The notes under the pieces are model-generated. The model was not told where the DNA came from, searched no databases, and was given only the letters and a program-made list of their open reading frames with translations. The position numbers were made by a program, and so were the translations under genes. This document shows, piece after piece, positions 44,790 through 56,230 of a stretch of DNA of 64,000 nucleotides (its first letter is position 1; each line of letters opens with the position of its first letter). Location of the stretch: positions 1,116,001 to 1,180,000 of the forward strand of contig NW_020825321.1 of the NCBI RefSeq assembly GCF_003286085.1, read 5' to 3'. Source of the stretch: Drosophila persimilis. Lineage: Eukaryota > Arthropoda > Insecta > Diptera > Drosophilidae.

Positions 44790-47276
44790 ATATATATATA
44801 TATATACATATATCCATGGGATATACGAAGATTCCTTCGTATATACTTTTGAGTCAATTAGTGGCTTTTTGTCCAGCGTGAATCAGTTGGGCAGGGATGA
44901 TGCCATCTGGCCCCGCAGACTTGTATGTTTTAAAGCTTTTGATTGCCCAGGAAATGTTCTCCTGGCTTAGCAGGTTCATGATATCAGTTCAGGCAACGGA
45001 AGGAGCCACGATGTAGTGTGGTCTGTTTTCATCGCAGCCGGGAAAGTGGGTGTTAAGGAGAAGATTTAGCGACTCATTGCTGGACGTTGTCCACGATTAG
45101 TCGGCATTCTTAAGTTAACCCAGAATGGGTGGAGTCTTTGAAAGAACTTTGCGCAAGCGCGAGGCTTCTGAGTTATTCTCAATGTAGCTACAGAATTTAC
45201 GCCATGAGGCGCGTTTGGCTTTCCTCAGTTCTTTATTATAAGTTGACAGACTGCCCTTGTATTCGGCCCAGTTCCGCTCAACGATCTCAGCCTTAGCTGT
45301 GTTAAAGAGTCTCCGGGAGGCTTTCCGGAGTTCTCCCAGTTTAGGAGTCTACCATTCAAGTTTTGTTCCGGCCTCTGCTCTTGCCAGAGTGGCAGGATTT
45401 ATCGAGCGCCTCATTGCAGGCGTCGGTGAATATATTAACAAGATGAGTCGTGGCCTCCCTGGAAATCTCCTCCTCAGGTGGAGTCTCAGGGAGAACATGA
45501 CAGAGGTGGTCTGAGTACCGAGTCCAATTTGTCCGCCTGAGGTTCCGGAATTGAGCTGGTCTCGGTTATGAAAAAGAGAATACGGTTTCCACTTACCTGT
45601 GGTCCGAGAAGGAGTGCTCTTCCAGGACCCTCCAGGATACGATGGTCCCATGTATCTCATGAGTGTAAGGTCCAGGACCTCCTTGCGGTTTTTAATAATG
45701 AAGGTGGGATCACTCCCCCTATTTAATAGGACCATCTGGGTGGTCATAAATAGTTGAAAAGGTAGTCACCCCTTTCGTTAGTGTCAGTGCTTCCCCACTG
45801 GCAGTGGTGTGCATTTGGCGTCGCACCCTGCGATTAGGCCGGTGTCCTTGGCCTCGCAGCCTGATATTAGCGCCCTGAGCGCCTGTGGGGGGTCTGGTTG
45901 TCCTGACCCATGTACGTGGAGCAGATTCTCAGTGAGCACCCCTGGCCCTCGAGGCTCACTGCTGTTTGGTCTTCATTGCTGAAATTTGGGAGCAAAAATA
46001 AGTGCACATCTCTTTTTGCAAGAATGCAGGTGCGGGTTTTACCTGCGGTGTCAGCTACGTATAGCTTATAGTCAGGAGCCCTCAGACCAGAGACCCTGTC
46101 TCTGAGGATCCAGGGCTCCTGAATGAGGACTATGTTAGCAGCGCATGCTGCCTTACAATGGTCAGCATTCCCGAGGTTCACCTCCACCATTGTCTTGTCG
46201 TGGTCGCTCTCCGAAGAGTCCAGCTCCTCCCCGACGTGCTTTAGATCTCTAGCCAGATCGCTCACGTCTGACACGTACCCATCTAAGATGTCATCCAACA
46301 CCACTGATGCCCCGTCCGACACCGACACAGGCTTGATCTTCATGCCAGGGATCTCCGGGGGCTCCAGGTCTGGCTCGACCGTCGGTTGCAAGCCCTTAGA
46401 GTCGGACTTGTACGGTACTATGACTACCTTCTTGTAGCCGTGGTCCACAGTGCCCTCCGTGTCGTGGAGAAGTCTAACCGACTCCTCGTTCAGGACGAGG
46501 ATGATTTGGCGCCTCTGTCCGTTGCTCTCCTTTACCTTGGCTACCTTCCAATCGGCTGTGGGAAGGTGGGGGTTGCAGAAATGCAGAATCCGGAGAATCT
46601 TATCCGGCTCTGCAGGCTGCGCCGAGACCCACGCTCTGGCCCTCGGCTTGCTGGGGATGTCCTCCCACTTCACGGCCTCCAGCTTGTCTTCTGGGTAGAC
46701 CTCCTTGAGCGATGCTGCCGCCTTCGTGTAGAGGGCCGCCGAGCGAGCATCTTGGCAGGCGATGGCTTTCACTCTGCCTTGGTGCCACCCGGCGTCCTCA
46801 CACTTAGGCGGTGGTCCTCCATTTTCCTCCAGCTCCTGGAGTAAGCGTCCTCTTGGCCTGTTGGACTTGCGTGGTGGTGTCCACCGCCGAGCGTTGCCGC
46901 TTGCTTGGGGCTTTGGCTGCGGCCTTGCCAGCTTTGGCTGGCTGGCAGTCGGGCAGGACCGTCTTGGCTCATCGCCGCGATTCGATTCCCTGGGCCGACG
47001 TGAGGAACACCGGGTCGTCGTTGCCCAGGATGAAGGCCGCACGTCTCTTGTCGTGAAACTTGGGCCTATCCTTCGAGGGGTTGTCAAGGGGTCCCCGGTC
47101 CCAAGGGGTCTGCCAGCAGCGATATCGCTCTGCATGGCCGACACCCCGGTAACCGGGTCGCCCTTGGGGTCCCCCGACGTGGATTGGCCCGATTGGCTTT
47201 TCGGTCCTCTCCTCGCAGCGCCCGCTGCCTCGAGATGGTGGACCGTTTTAGTCTCCTTCCCCGTCGTTTTGGGCAC
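44790..47276 (-). pseudogene. LOA-2 ORF1 and 5' part of ORF2 (endonuclease), read in one frame
   Basis: The frame from 47276 (MPKTTGKETKTVHHL) stays open for 469 codons to 45867. The first part is basic and Pro/Ser-rich. The middle (46750-46440) is DUF4780-like with DKLEAVKWEDIPSKPRARA and LHFCNPHLPTADWKV, and an acidic stretch follows. It then enters the endonuclease directly: MVEVNLGNADHCKAACAA and VLIQEPWI (about 46135-46110). Endonuclease continues after shifts to 45349 (LDLTLMRYMG, RPRLILLIY). The reverse transcriptase start (AGPDGIIPAQLI, about 44910) lies just before the ERV-4 junction. In LOA-1 the two ORFs overlap in different frames instead. Confidence 0.75.
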
Positions 47277-47318
47277 TGGTTTCCCAGCTGCTGTAGTAGA
47301 GGGATGGTCTTTCAGCCG

Positions 47319-47367
47319 CCCTCACGGGGAGATTTCTTCCTTCCTGCTAACTCTCAACAATTCGTTG
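47319..47367 (-). pseudogene. gypsy-3 env, 49-base island between two insertions
   Basis: Minus strand reads NELLRVSRKEEISP, continuing the env frame that stops at 57606 on the other side of BEL-2. It ends at LOA-2's AGCCG and begins at BEL-2's ACGGT (47368-47372). A one-base shift is needed before the env resumes at 35449. Confidence 0.75.
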
Positions 47368-47372
47368 ACGGT

Positions 47373-47660
47373 TGAAAATTTGGAAGAATTTTTCCAATTT
47401 AACCTTTAAGATGACCCCGGTCCAGCGGGTTCTAGAGCGATTTTTTACGTTACATTTTCAGGTAATGTTTGACCAAATAAAACAAACAAGTGCTCGACTT
47501 CAAGGTATTTATTCAACTGGTCTCAGCCAGAGATAGCGATAATTCCAACTCCAATAACATGCTCAGAGAGCAGTACAAGAGCGCGGCGTGTGAGAGCAAA
47601 AGCTCTGCTCACAACATCGCACACGCTAAGCTAGGGTAATTAAGATAGTCTGCTGAAACA
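47373..47660 (-). repeat. 3' LTR of BEL-2
   Basis: Plus TGAAAATTTGG to GCTGAAACA. Contains the polyadenylation-like AATAAA at plus 47476-47483 region and matches 57312-57600. Confidence 0.87.
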
Positions 47661-47689
47661 TTTCGCACCCGTTGAAGACCTCCGGTGCT

Positions 47690-50600
47690 TCAACCGTCTA
47701 TTGGCAGTTTTGCCAGTATGTGTATGGGGCGCTGAATTACGCCTGTGGGTGCGCGCACCTCGGCGACGCGCACTCTCCCATCTTCTCCCTTGATTGCGGA
47801 AACCACTCGTCCTGTGGTCCACTTCTGTGGCGGTGTGTTGTCCTCGTGGACGAGCACCAGACCGCCAATGTCCAAGTCTGGTCCTTTGCTAGCCTACTGG
47901 TGACGCTTCTGCAGGCTGACCAGGTAGTCCTTGGACCAGCAATGCCAAAACTGCTGCTTAAGCGCTGACAGCATTCGCCTGCTGCATCTGTCGTCCTGAT
48001 CTGATTCGGGCGGCAGCGAAAGAAGAGGCTGCACGATCTGCAGGTACCCTGGCGTTAGCGCTTCTCCATCGCTGGGATCTTTGGGGCGTGGGGACGCTAT
48101 TGGACGGGAGTTGAGAAGAGTCTCTACCTCTACCAGGTGGGTGCACAGCTCGTCCGCGGTGAGCTTGGCGTTGCCCACTCCGCATACCAAACTCTGCTTG
48201 GCTGATTTAGTGGCTGCCTCCCACAATCCGCCGAAGTGCGGTTCTCTCGGTGGTATGAAATACCACTCGACGCCTTGGCGCGCTGCGTACGCCTTGAGCC
48301 GGTCCTGGTCCCTCTGGTATGCTTGATGAAGCTCGTTCAGCACCTTTCTCGCGCCCAGGAAGTTGTTGGTGTTGTCGCTGTACACCTTCTCCGGAAGGCC
48401 TCTTCTCTCGATGGACCTTTATAGATAAGATAAACAGATAAAAAACTATCAGTGGACAAATCTGCTACAAGCTCCAGGTGAACAGCTTTTGATACAAAAC
48501 AGACGAAGACGGCTACATATGTCTTAATAGGGGGCCTGCCGCGAATCTTGGGAGACACGTAGAATGGGCCGCAGAAATCTACCCCACAAATCAAAAAGGG
48601 CCGAGCTCTTCGCACTCTATCAGATGGCAGGTTTCCCATGATTTGTCCCTGTAGGACTTAGCCAGATCTGCTGCCTTAGTAACGAAACCATGACTTTGGC
48701 GCCGGCATGGTAGTGAGTCTGATGCAAATTGCGAAGATAAAGCGTCACGAATTGCGACTTTTGCGACAGCAGCAGAGGAATCAGTCCCACTCGAATCAGT
48801 CGAAGCGTTACTCCGTCGAGTTCGCTCGTATGTATGAACGGGTTTAGTCGTTGGAGATGTGGTGACAGGCTTTCCGACCTCGCTAGCTTGCGGAATTCTG
48901 GGGACGTGTCTTTGGACCACTTCTACCAGCCTTAGAAATTAGATCTTAAGTTCTTTAGCTGACAGAACGACCTCTCGACTACGCATTCTTCCTTGTATTA
49001 ACCGGTTTACATATGCCATAATCCGAAGCAATTTCTCAAAAGAAGAGCATCTTTCAATCAACTCGATGAACTCATTGGCCTGACACTTTTCCACTGAATG
49101 TGTTGCCAAACACTTCTTGTTTTCCGACCGTTCCATTTCTGGGGACAACTCAACCTGATGAATTCCTGAGCAGAAACTGGGGACCATCAGTCCACAATGA
49201 GCACGTTACACCGTCTACACGTGACACTAAATCGGCTGGGTTTTGCTCAGTAGGAACGTGCCGCCAAGTCACACCGCTTGAAGATTCCTGGATTTCAGCA
49301 ACCCTATTGGACACAAACGTTGCTAGCGTGGCTTGATCCCTTTCCAGCCAGTACAAGGTGACTTGGGAGTCCGACCAAAAGTTTACACTTTCGATCATGA
49401 ATTTGTCCACGAGCGGTTTTACTTGAGCCCATTAAGTGGATAACAAGAATGCTGCACAATTCGAGTCATGGAATCGATTTTGTTTTGAGAGGAGCTACTC
49501 GAGACTTTGTGAGACGAAGCTTAGACACGACATTTTTACCATCACTGTAAATGCAGCATCCGTACGCTTCACCTGATGCGTCTGCGAATCCGTGAATCTG
49601 AACGTTTTTATGCGTGGCAAGACCAATGTAGCGGGGTATGGTTATCTTGTCTAATTCAAACAAATTTTGCTTGAATTGGTTTCAACTCGTGTGCAAACTC
49701 ATGGGAACCGACTTGTCCCAATCCAACTTTTGCCGCCACAATTGGTGCAGCAATATTTTTGCCCTAGTTATTAAAGGACATAATAACAATAATGGGTCGA
49801 ACAATCGGGACGCCACTGACAAGATGTTTCGCTTTGTAGGGGTCAATGAATCAAATGAGTCATCTAAATGATAATGGAACAAATCATATTGCGGCTTCCA
49901 TCTAATTCCGATCGTTTTAACAGACGACGAAGGATCAAACTGCAGCGATTTCTCCTTGCCACTAACGGACAGCAGCTGGGGATGATTTGACGCCCACTTG
50001 GCCAACTTGAAACCCCCGGTTTCTAAGACCTCACACACTTCCAGGATGGGACTCAGCATAAACGTCTGCCATTTCGACGAGACAGCGGATAGCCAGAAAT
50101 GGAGCTGAGGCTGTCCCATTAGTAACCGTATTCAGGCGATACGTTTGAACATCTACATTTATTTGCCTTATCCCTCCACAGAATCAAATGGAAATTTCGG
50201 TCTTCTTCGGCGACCTGAACTTGCCTATACATTTTGGAGATGTCAGCTGTGAGCGCAAAACGATTTAATCGAAATCGGAAAAGAGTTGCGTAAAGCTCCC
50301 GCTGAATAGTTGCACCCACCATCAAAGTCTCTTTTAATGAGATTGAAGTCGATGTTTTGCTCGATGCATCGAAAACGACGCGTAGCTTGGTGGTTTTACT
50401 ATCCGGTGTCAGGACAGATTGATGTCGAATGTAGTAATAGCGTCCTGGAGGACTTTTGCTTGGAAGCAATGACATGTGGCCAAGGATGAGATACTCTTTC
50501 ATAAACTCCATATACAGATCATGCAAATACTGATCTCGTGCAAGTCTGCGTTCTAGGGATAGAAAGCGGCGTTTTGCCGTCTCGAACAAGAATCCCAACA

Positions 50601-51427
50601 CGTTGGGTTTTTTTTAAATGGCAGCCCCACTTCAAAACGACCCGATTCGAGCCTGCGTAAAGTCTGCTTGAAGTTTTATTCACAAGCCAATTGTTCAGCT
50701 GTATATACAGCCTTCGACTTCTCTGGGACCTGTTCCAATTCCCAAAAGCGCTCCACCAGAGAGTCGAGAGAACAATGATCGCTACCACCAGTGATATTGC
50801 ATACAGCATCCTGTACATTAATTCAAAAAAGGTTTCTGCCCCTATCGATAAGTCAACCTTAGCAGGCTTGTAAAAATGCGGGTCTGCCAGCTGCAGGTTT
50901 GCTGGTATCTTCCATTGGGCGAAATTGACAACATGATCGGGTTGGTATGTGGAAATCGATCTTAACACCCAAAAATCGGAATAAAAGTTGTGAGCGTTGT
51001 TACGAGATTGGACAGAAGTATGAATCTTCTGCTTTATGACGGAAGAGTTTTTTCCAACAGTTGTGATATTAAGGCACGAATCATCACGGCGCAATCGTAA
51101 GCGCTGGGCTAGATCCTCGGATATAAAATTAATTTGGGAGCCGGAATCTAGAAGAGCCCGTGCATACTGAAATTGTCCGGACCGAACCTGCACCTTTACA
51201 ACAGCGGTAGCAAGAATAACCTGGTCATAACTAGCAACGTGACTAGAATAAGCTGTCTGAGGCTCAGACGATGACGAATGTTCTACTGGCACAGAACTAG
51301 GCCCATTTTGCTGTGGCTCAGCCCCGTATCGGTGAAGCAGAGTGTTATGGGGCTTAGAGCACACTCGACATTTTGCTGTCTTGCACCTCGTCACTGTATA
51401 ACCTGGCTTCAAAATTAATTTATGCAA
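47690..51427 (-). pseudogene. BEL-2 pol: protease, truncated reverse transcriptase, RNase H, integrase
   Basis: Protease piece 51427-50519: zinc motif CRVCSKPHNTLLHRYG, then ARALLDSGSQINFISEDLA and VDLSIGAETFFELM. Reverse transcriptase 50601-50119: KLRVVFDASSKTSTSISL and LTADISKMYRQVQV, continuing to SAPFLAIRCLVEMADVY, after which the YVDD region is deleted (junction near 50040) and reading resumes at LETGGFKLAKWASNHPQ. RNase H: HGFADASGEAYGCCIYSDG (about 49580) and NFWSDSQVTLYWLE. Integrase: VDFCGPFYV (48570), YSDNTNNFLGA (48380), PHFGGLWEAATKS (48240). C-terminal domain LVLVHEDNTPPQKWTTGRVV ends at 47690. Frames shift repeatedly. Confidence 0.82.
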
Positions 51428-51571
51428 AGTCGGAGTTGCTTGGTAATGTCGAACCGTTGAAGAACAGGAAGAGCACTAAACGATTGACAATTGCTTATGG
51501 TATGATTCCCCGCGTGGCAATAGCTACATTTCGAATCAGCTCGCCTGACGATTTAGTGGGTTCTTTACTTG

Positions 51572-52546
51572 TTAAGTTTTTCCCTTATTCCGTGTTGACT
51601 GATAGCGCTGGGCTGCGCACTCGGACCAAGACGGTAGTTTATCGTAATCCAGTTGCTCTTCGAACCAAGACTTCGTTGTGGGATCTACTTTAGACAGCGC
51701 ATGAATTATCATCGCGCTATTTATGTCTTTTTCACTTCCTAACGACTGCAGAGAGGAATAGATGGCTGATACCGTGTCAATGAGGGACCTAAGGCATGAA
51801 GCAGAAGCTTTTGTTGTGCTGGGAATGTCAAACAACTGCGAAACAGTATCAGAAAAGATCATTTATTTTTTGTCGTAAACCTCCTTCAAGCTATCAAGAG
51901 CTTTCTCATAATTTTCTGCAGAGATTTGAAACGCCTTCACTGTTCCCAATGCATCGTCAACGAGACACGACAGTAAGTGGTTGAATTTTTCCACATTTGT
52001 TAATATTGGGTCGTTATGCACCAAACTCTCGAAAAGGCTTATAAAGTTTTTCAATTTAGCATGTTTTCCACTAAACTTGAGGAGATTCATTTTAGGCCGA
52101 TGTGATGAATGATGCTGGCTACTCCTATCCTTCCTCTGTATTCGCTGAGTTTCGGGTTCTTTAAGTGCAGACATGTACAGAGCCTTTGTGCTAACACACA
52201 TATCCTGGACCGATGCTCGTAGATCGTTGTTGGGATTTAACCAATCCACGTCTGCCTATATGTCCATAAACTTTTCACAATAATTTTCGATCAGCTTGAG
52301 TCTGCATTTAATTTGAAGAGAGTCGAACAAAATAGTTTTTTCCTCAAAGGCCGTTCTCACACGTCTTAGATCGCCCATCACCCTATCGTGTTTTTGCAGT
52401 GCTGTTGCTAACTTTTGCAGGACTTTTGGACCCCCTCCTTCTTTCGAACCTCCTTCCCTGGTAGTAATTTCCCTTTCCTTTTCACTCATTCTGACGCTTT
52501 CTCTTAATTCAAGAGGGTCGGAAAGTAATGCACTGGGCTTAGACAA
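51572..52546 (-). pseudogene. BEL-2 gag
   Basis: Starts MSKPSALLSDPLELRESVRM at 52546. The N-terminal helical part (KLATALQKHDRVMGDLRRVR) stops at 52256. The next frame (52249-51863) has the BEL capsid motif LLKFSGKHAKLKNFISLFES with FNHLLSCLVDDALGTV. After a stop at 51863 the frame continues to 51572 with VSQLFDIPSTTKASASCLRS and WFEEQLDYDKLPSW. Single stops (52256, 51863) separate the pieces. The zinc knuckles follow in the protease frame. Confidence 0.8.
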
Positions 52547-53530
52547 TGGTTAACCGAATTACTGTAGGGTATGCAAAAAACTATGAAAGAACGCGAAGTT
52601 TAAACAAAAACTCTGTATCGGCTTCAATAGATAAATGGTCAACGGCAGCAACGGAAAAGTTGACAATTATCATGCCAATGTACACATCAAAATGTTTTCC
52701 AAAAAACTGTGTATCGGCATTGGACGTTGACATGCAATGACTGCATCTTTCAAGAGGCGATGCAGTTACTGCACCGTCAAGTGGCCCGTGTGACACCAGC
52801 AGAAGGCTGTTACGCGCGGATCCCAGGCAAAACGCAGCCCTCCTCCCGCCCAACCGACCTAGGGGCGCTGCCGTATGACGCACGGCGCGTAGCCGAACCA
52901 AATGCGAACATGCAGGAAAGATGGTTGTTAGACTAATATTCGAGGAAGTTAGCACTACACTTACTAAGAAACTAAGCATATGCTAATATGTGTGTATGTA
53001 GGAAACTCTGTTGCATACGTTACATAAACCGTCTACAGTTTGGTCGTCGCAACTAGAACTTGAACCAGTTGGACTACGGAGTGGGTATCCTACTCTGGGT
53101 GGGTCTGAAGACACGGCGACAGCCTCTGATGATGGCGATGGAAGATGAGTGACAGGCAGCTATGGTACTGTTTCTGATACTGACTTTATTGATGAAATTG
53201 ATTCTTATTTATAGGTAACAAAAGGTACAAAAGTGATGAGTCTGTAAAAATATATGTTTGTGTATTATGGTTAATTTCAGTGTCTGGGCAATTGCGACAT
53301 TGTGATGGTCAGCAATTGCACCGCTGTCTTCGCCCTCTGCGGAGAGAGTGCATTGTCAGCAGAACTCACTGCAATGGCTAGTATGTTGTCGTGAGGTATT
53401 ATATTACATGTTAAGCAGAAAAACGTTTGACGGTGTCACTGTGTTATGCCGACGGGTATTATAAACTATTAATTAAGCATATTTCTGCAACTGTACAGCA
53501 TGCATTCAAAATATACTTACAAATACCACT
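52547..53530. other. BEL-2 leader or unassigned sequence left of LINE-3
   Basis: Between gag and LINE-3. It holds a 230-base stretch of mixed GC content (52710-52930) with open frames on both strands, none resembling a known protein. The LINE-3 3' end lies near the right limit but shows no poly-A. Confidence 0.4.
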
Positions 53531-53537
53531 ACAATTA

Positions 53538-54800
53538 CTATTTACTAGAAAAGTGTGTAAAGATTAGTAATTTAATAAGAGGAAAAGAATTAGTGGGGGA
53601 TATAATATGGTAGAGGGAATAATAATCCGAGCATAAGACCCTAAACGGTTCATGCGAGGAATAATTCAATCTACAAAGTGGAAGGAACAACGGTATAAAT
53701 TTTCTAGTAGGTCTAATGGCAATCGTGAAGTTTATGCGGCTCAACAGATCAGGGCTGTCTATGTCACCCCTGATCAAGTTGTGCACAAAAATCACACCAA
53801 GCATTTTTCTACGGTTAACTAAGGATGGGAGGTTTACTAATAGTAGTCCACTATAGTAAGATGGGAGTCTCACACCTTCATCCCAGTTAAGGCCCCGCAG
53901 AGCAAAGAGTAAAAAGTTTTTCTGTACTGATTCTATACGGTCCTGGTGTACTTTGTACTGAGGGCACCATACACAGGAGCCGTATTCTAAGATCGGACGA
54001 ACAAGCGAGGTATAGAGAGTCTTTGTTATATAGGGGTCGTCAAATTCCTTTGACCACCTCTTTATAAACCCAAGCACGCCCATGGCCTTATTTACCATGG
54101 TAGAAATGTGTTTGGAAAACTTTAACTTGTGGTCTAACATAACACCCAGATCATCCACCAGGGTAATTCGCCCAAGAGAACCACCAAATAGGGTATAGGG
54201 AACAAACAAAGGGCAAGAACGATGAAACGTCATAACATTAACATTAACTAACATTAAATGCCCTTATACTGGACACAGAGTTTAACATCATCCGCATACA
54301 TAAGTACTCGAGAGTATGTTAATACCGAAGGCAAGTCATTAATAAAGAGTGTAAAGAGTAAGAGGCCTAGATGGCTGCCCTGTGGTACTTCCGAAGACAC
54401 CTTTACTGGTGAAGAGAAGGAGTTTTTGAAGAGGACTCTTTGAGACCTGAAACAAAGATAGCTAGAAATCCATCTCAGGAGGTTGGGCGGAAATCATAAA
54501 AGGTCAAGATTATGCGCTAAAAGGGAATGGTTTACAGAGTCGAATTCTTTACTAAAGTCGGTGTAAATTACATCCGTTTGTAAGTTACCTTGAAAGCCTT
54601 TAATAATGAAAGAGGTAAACTCTAACAAGTTCGTGGTGGTTGGTCGCCGCCTTATAAATCCATGCTGAGTTGGAGATATAAGTGACTTGCAGAGATGTTG
54701 CAAGTGCGGAGTTAAAACCTTCTCAACCATTTTAGGAATAGCGGATAACTTTGCTTTACCTCTGTAATTTTTTCATCAGACTTGCTACCTTTTTTATAGA
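53538..54800 (-). pseudogene. LINE-3 reverse transcriptase, C-terminal two thirds
   Basis: Piece 54730-54494: SLISPTQHGFIRRRPTTTNL and VIYTDFSKEFDSVNHSLLA, motifs before the active site. The plus-strand complement then gives PQGSHLGLLLFTLFINDLP (about 54385) and YADD at 54287-54298. Piece 54254-53538: LGVMLDHKLKFSKHISTMVN, VRPILEYGSCVWCPQYKVHQ and VQKNFLLFALRGLNW, the usual C-terminal tail. No RNase H follows, which separates it from the LOA elements and fits the jockey or CR1 group. Frameshifts near 54490 and 54260. Confidence 0.75.
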
Positions 54801-55149
54801 GAGGAATTATAAACGATTCCTTCCAGATTGGGGGAAGCAAGAAGAATCGATGGACAGGGTGAATAGTTTAAGCAAGGGTCCACACAAAGCCTCGGCGGTG
54901 AAAACACCGTCATAACTAGTCAAAGATCATGAAGTAAAGAACATTCATTTAACAAAGTACTGAAAATGCCGTTCGACCTCGGTAAACCGTATGGGTACAC
55001 ATAACCAGAGTAGCTTTCCTCAGAATAGGTGGTTTCGAAAAATTCGGCAAAAAGATCGGCAATTGCCTGATCATTATTTGCCGACGTATTACAAAATGAT
55101 AGCGATGCTGAGCTTACTACGCAAGCCTCTTACATTCTGATAGGTTACT

Positions 55150-56192
55150 AAAAGAGAAGTTAGTTTTTTGGAAAGGTGGAAGCAAGACGGGAAGTTGAGG
55201 AAGAGGAAGTTGAGGTTGAGGGTGGCACACTGGAAAGATTTGGAAGGGATATGGGGGGCGTATTCTTCTTCTTAGCCTTAAACTCCTTCACCACCAAATG
55301 CTCTGGCCAAAATTTGGCGGAGCAAATGGTGTCAAATTGAGTTGGGGAGATGCTTATCTTAAACGAGGCTATCTCCCTGGCATAAGAGAAGTTGAACTTC
55401 TATACCTTTAATCCCACGGCTTTTATTTTGCTTTGAATAAAAGCAATTACGTCATTACATGTCAGGTCAGGGGCCAGCGGTGAAACAAAAACTTGTCGTT
55501 TTGGTGGGACTCCCACCAGTGGTTTAGTCACCACAGGCCTAGTACCTGTGGTGGCAATATCCGGAGGTCCGGAACGTCTATTTACTGTTGGGATCAGGAT
55601 AGACGGGAAAACTAGCGAACTTGCGGACACCACGGACACGGACGCTGCAGACGTACTTGGCTGCACATTCTCCGAGGCGATGAATTCGGCTACCGAATCT
55701 GCATCGCCAGCAGCTGTCGTTGCCCTTGGAGTGGCAAACGAGATCAACTGCTGCACAGTTGGAGTGGTCGGAGTCAGTTTTTCGGCGGCGCACGGCTGAG
55801 TAACGGTTGGCCCTTGCAGATCCCGCGGAGTGACCTTTTTGCGCCTCGGAGACTCATTCAGCAGTTTTAAACCGCTAAACTGAGCCTCCATGGCTAGGAG
55901 CCGATCGTATTGGTTTTTCAAAACCAACGGTCAGCTCCTTAAAGCCACTCCGCGTCTGCCTCATAAAAGCTACCATGTCTTTCTCCACCGCACGGCAAGC
56001 CTCGCAACTGTAGTGCAAACCATTACGCTTTGAAATGGCATCACTCCCAAGGCCAGAAAATCCAGCGCATTTTGCGTGCACTACGCTGTCGCAGAGCCAG
56101 CAGGGGATAATCGGCTGATCGTGGGTGATCTGCTTATTGCATGATTTTTTGGCACATACAACAGAAAACTCCATATTAAAAAATTTGAACAA
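55150..56192 (-). pseudogene. LINE-3 ORF1 with PHD-like zinc finger
   Basis: ATG 56192 (MFKFFNMEFSVVCAKKSCNK). Cys/His pattern CAKKSC...PCWLCDSVVHAKCAGF...HYSCEAC, a PHD-like C4HC3 finger (about 56165-55985). A shift near 55920 leads to frame 55927-55400, Ser/Thr/Ala-rich, ending with VFVSPLAPDLTCNDVIAFIQ, which resembles the RNA-binding end of LINE ORF1 proteins. It probably reads on to about 55150 in another frame (RLASTFPKN). PHD fingers in ORF1 are known in CR1-type LINEs. Confidence 0.65.
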
Positions 56193-56230
56193 AATTTAAA
56201 TTAAAATCAAATAATATTTCGAAACAAATA

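Larger units (their letters stand above)
35455..47313 (-). mobile_element. LOA-like non-LTR retrotransposon LOA-2 (interrupted by ERV-4), about 4.76 kb
   Basis: Flanked by AGCCG (35450-35454 and 47314-47318) inside gypsy-3 env. 3' tail identical to that of LOA-1. Order on the minus strand: ORF1 47276 onward, endonuclease about 46140-45350, reverse transcriptase start 45250-44870, interruption, then reverse transcriptase and RNase H 37640-35457. The 5' end (GAAAGACCATCC on the minus strand) does not show the ribozyme fold of LOA-1, so it is either 5'-truncated or from another subfamily. Confidence 0.8.
53530..56230 (-). mobile_element. jockey/CR1-like LINE (LINE-3) inside the BEL-2 leader, internally deleted
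   Basis: ORF1 with a PHD-like finger (56192-55150) and a reverse transcriptase (54800-53538) lie in minus orientation between BEL-2 gag and its 5' LTR. Only about 350 bases separate the ORF1 end from the first reverse transcriptase motifs, so the endonuclease is missing. Both ends are approximate; no target duplication found. Confidence 0.65.

Noticed and set aside
46762..47409. 215-codon plus-strand frame
   Set aside because: Opposite strand of the GC-rich LOA-2 ORF1; no domain and it crosses an insertion junction.
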